The position numbers and the translations under genes are program-made. Below the pieces are notes generated by a model. That model was not told the DNA's origin, did no database searches, and worked only from the letters and a program-made list of their open reading frames with translations. Below, in pieces: positions 62,002-64,000 of a stretch of DNA of 64,000 nt; position 1 is the first letter of the stretch, and every line of letters starts with the position of its first letter. Source of the DNA: Streptococcus ruminantium (GTDB lineage Bacteria > Bacillota > Bacilli > Lactobacillales > Streptococcaceae); the NCBI RefSeq assembly GCF_003609975.1, contig NZ_AP018400.1, positions 1,686,501-1,750,500 of the forward strand. The letters run 5' to 3'.

Positions 62002-62544
62002 TTATTGCATCTGTTTTTCAAAACGGAAGAAACCTTCCGGGAATTGTTCAAGCATATTATGGTTTTCTTCTCCTAGTATCGGCTCTTGATGGAAACGATT
62101 ATAGTATTCTACAACATGAAAGCCACAGCGATTGACATAGAAATGAATATTGCGTTGGTCATAATAAGGAGTAACAGTCTCCCAAATCTTAACCTGCGGG
62201 AAGGTTTGTTCCACAGCTATCCAGGCTGCAAAACCAATCCCCTTACTGTGAATGGTAGGAGTAGTAAAGAGTGTTTCCAACTCCCCTCGCTCACCTTCTA
62301 TCATCAAAATCAGACCACCAACTCGCCGTCCATCCAGAATAATCCAATAAGCTTGTCCATGCTGCAACGATCTGAGAATAGTATTGCGAGCAATGACTTG
62401 CCCCTCTTCTTCAAAATAGGTATGTCTTGGACCAAATTCTTCCAAGGCACCATAATTAAAGGATTCTTGATTGGCTTTGATAAACTCTTCGTGTTCTTCA
62501 GTTTTCAAGGAAACCAAATCAACCGTCAAAATCGTTCGTGTCAT
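62002..62544 (-). CDS. GNAT-like acetyltransferase inside the suf operon
   Basis: 180 residues from an ATG at 62544 (MTRTILTVDLVSLKTEEH), with GGAGA 6-7 nt upstream; starts at 62547 or 62556 are possible. The GNAT fold is suggested by AYWIILDGRRVGGLILM, LETLFTTPTIHSKGIGFAAW (acetyl-CoA loop) and IHFYVNRCGFHVVEYYN. Substrate unknown. It lies between sufD (16-bp gap) and sufS (15-bp gap), not in the usual sufCDSUB order, so it is probably co-transcribed with Fe-S assembly genes. Confidence 0.85.
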   Translation of the reverse strand: MTRTILTVDLVSLKTEEHEEFIKANQESFNYGALEEFGPRHTYFEEEGQVIARNTILRSLQHGQAYWIILDGRRVGGLILMIEGERGELETLFTTPTIHSKGIGFAAWIAVEQTFPQVKIWETVTPYYDQRNIHFYVNRCGFHVVEYYNRFHQEPILGEENHNMLEQFPEGFFRFEKQMQ

Positions 62545-62572
62545 CATTTTCTCCATTTTTACAATAGTAGCT

Positions 62573-63835
62573 CTATCTCTTTGTCAATATTTCCTCAATA
62601 ACAGCAACCAGTTCGTCACGAACTTCCTTAACTGGAATTTCTGTAATAACAGAGCCCAAGAAACCGCGGATAACTAGGCGCTCTGCAGTTGCCCGATCCA
62701 AACCACGGCTCATGAGATAATACATGTCCTCTGGATCTACCTGACCGATAGAGGCTGCGTGACCCGCTGTCACCTCATTTTCATCAATAAGAAGAATCGG
62801 ATTAGCATCTGAGCGCGCCTTATCCGACAGCATAAGCACACGACTTTCCTGTTGAGCATCTGCTCCCTTGGCTCCGCGAATAATATGGCCGATTCCGTTA
62901 AAGGTCAGGGTACCACTCTCTAAAATAACGCCATGTTGCAAGATATGGCCGACCGAATTGTGACCGTAATTCGTCACACGCGTATCAACACCTTGCACCT
63001 GACGACCAGATGAGAGCGCAACAACTTTGAGATTAGCGTGGCTACCGTTTCCTTTCAAATCACTGTCAAAATCTGCAACCACATTTCCTTGATTCATAAG
63101 TCCCAAGGCCCAGTCAATGCTGGCATCATTGCCCAGCAAACCACGACGCGCCATATAGGTATCCAAATGCTTACCAAGTCGATCAATGGCTGCAAATTTT
63201 ATCTGACTCCCTGCCTGCGCAATCACTTCCACAATGATATTCGCAGTACTTGGAGAAGCACCATCTCCTAGACTTTCAAAACGCTCCAGATAATTTAGCT
63301 TACTATTTTTTCCAGCAATAATCAGTACGCGTTTGTTAAATGGAACAGCGCTTGTACTATCTTGATAGAACAGCGCTTCAACAGGCTGCTCAACCTCTAC
63401 ATTATCTGGAATATAGAGAACGGCCGTTGCATTAAAATAAGCTGTATTGTAGGCAGAAAGTCTGTGTTCATCAAAGGCAACCGCAGATCCTAGATACTTC
63501 TCAATAATATCTGGAATCACATCCATCGCCGAAGCAAAATCTGTAAAGACTACACCTTGTTCTACCAGCTCAATTGGTAATTGTTCCAAAACAGTCTGAC
63601 TACCGACTTGAACCAGCTTGGGATTATCTCCAAGAGAAGTGAAATCAGGAACCGCACCAATTGCTTCGTTAACTGCTAGACTTCCATCTCCTAAGTTCCA
63701 ACGGTGAAATTTAACACGTTCAACAACTGGAAAATCCAGCTCTGCGATTTTGTCAAATGCTTTAAGACGAATATCCGTCAACCAAGTTGGCTCTGCCTGT
63801 TCTAGTGAAAATTCTTTGATTCTATCTTTGGTCAT
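62573..63835 (-). CDS. sufD: Fe-S cluster assembly protein SufD
   Basis: 420 residues from the ATG at 63835 (MTKDRIKEFSLEQAEPTW), which has GGAGGAAG upstream; the frame to 63958 overlaps sufC. SufD is the SufB paralogue: right-handed beta-helix with GHILQHGVILESGTLTFNG, and DKARSDANPILLIDENEVTAG with the conserved His in GHAASIGQVDPEDMYYL and the terminal MSRGLDRATAERLV. With SufB and SufC it forms the scaffold complex. Confidence 0.96.
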   Translation of the reverse strand: MTKDRIKEFSLEQAEPTWLTDIRLKAFDKIAELDFPVVERVKFHRWNLGDGSLAVNEAIGAVPDFTSLGDNPKLVQVGSQTVLEQLPIELVEQGVVFTDFASAMDVIPDIIEKYLGSAVAFDEHRLSAYNTAYFNATAVLYIPDNVEVEQPVEALFYQDSTSAVPFNKRVLIIAGKNSKLNYLERFESLGDGASPSTANIIVEVIAQAGSQIKFAAIDRLGKHLDTYMARRGLLGNDASIDWALGLMNQGNVVADFDSDLKGNGSHANLKVVALSSGRQVQGVDTRVTNYGHNSVGHILQHGVILESGTLTFNGIGHIIRGAKGADAQQESRVLMLSDKARSDANPILLIDENEVTAGHAASIGQVDPEDMYYLMSRGLDRATAERLVIRGFLGSVITEIPVKEVRDELVAVIEEILTKR

Positions 63836-63851
63836 CGCTTCCTCCAAAGAC

Positions 63852-64000
63852 CTAAATGTCATCTTCTTTATAGTCAATGCCAAGTTCAGCAGCAACCTGA
63901 ACATAGCCTTCTTTTTCCAAACGTTGTGCCAATTCTGGCCCACCTGAAAGCACAACACGGCCTTCCATCATGACATGGACAACATCAGGAGTGATGTAGT
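63852..64000 (-). CDS. sufC: Fe-S assembly ATPase SufC (3' end, cut by window edge)
   Basis: Translated by hand: the last 48 residues, ending ELGIDYKEDDI before a TAG at 63852. YITPDVVHVMMEGRVVLSGG is the characteristic C-terminal segment of the SufC ABC-type ATPase. The gene continues beyond base 64000; 16 bp separate it from sufD. Order sufC-sufD-GNAT-sufS-sufU-sufB. Confidence 0.92.
   Translation of the reverse strand, partial: YITPDVVHVMMEGRVVLSGGPELAQRLEKEGYVQVAAELGIDYKEDDI

Overview
The window looks like a chromosomal core segment of a Streptococcus, most like Streptococcus suis. The reasons are a five-triad histidine-triad lipoprotein behind an AdcR-type operator, the streptococcal gene orders tsaE-GNAT-lytR, ccrZ-trmB-rimP-nusA-ylxR-ylxQ-infB-rbfA and sufCDSUB, and LicT/CcpA-controlled beta-glucoside PTS loci. 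The species is inferred from family knowledge, not from a search. I saw no rRNA, tRNA, CRISPR array, prophage or intact insertion sequence. Most genes lie on the minus strand; both edges cut a gene (uvrA at the left, sufC at the right).

Layout. 1-3.5 kb: 5' part of uvrA with a repeat-filled upstream region, then corA and a DUF1129 membrane protein. 3.6-8.8 kb: zinc-regulated histidine-triad protein, the rpsF-ssb-rpsR operon, and lplA. 8.9-28.8 kb: a sugar-utilisation region holding four GH1 6-phospho-beta-glucosidases, an AraC regulator, the licT/bglP beta-glucoside PTS with two RAT-terminators, a cellobiose-type PTS operon with its own PRD regulator, a SemiSWEET and a Cof-type phosphatase. 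28.9-35 kb: pyruvate dehydrogenase operon pdhA-pdhB-pdhC-lpd. 35-50.6 kb: TRIC-like channel, rbfA-infB-ylxQ-ylxR-nusA-rimP, trmB-ccrZ, ecsAB, hinT, tsaE-GNAT-lytR, and yloU-fakA. 51-58.5 kb: oligopeptide transporter oppA / oppDFBC and dacA. 58.7-64 kb: suf Fe-S assembly operon with an acetyltransferase gene inside it.

The genes fit a fermentative firmicute that takes up beta-glucosides and cellobiose by PTS, splits the 6-phosphates with GH1 enzymes under CcpA and antiterminator control, and passes pyruvate to a lipoylated PDH complex whose lipoate can be salvaged by LplA.

Two observations stand out. (1) At the EIIBC/EIIA junction of the bglP-type PTS gene the frames are offset by exactly -1. 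The junction carries the three parts of a dnaX-type programmed frameshift signal: an upstream GGAGG, the heptamer A AAA AAG directly before the stop codon, and a 7-bp stem-loop 6 nt downstream. (2) Five genes (uvrA, sufB, lpd, pdhC, pdhB) have no Shine-Dalgarno next to the start codon. An AGAAAGGA-like sequence lies 110-180 nt upstream instead, separated from the ATG by an insert that ends in the conserved motif CTTTGTATCTTA. The inner ends of each insert pair with one another by different but complementary sequences, as in a covarying stem. Related ends fill the infB-rbfA gap. This looks like an undescribed structured repeat or leader family.
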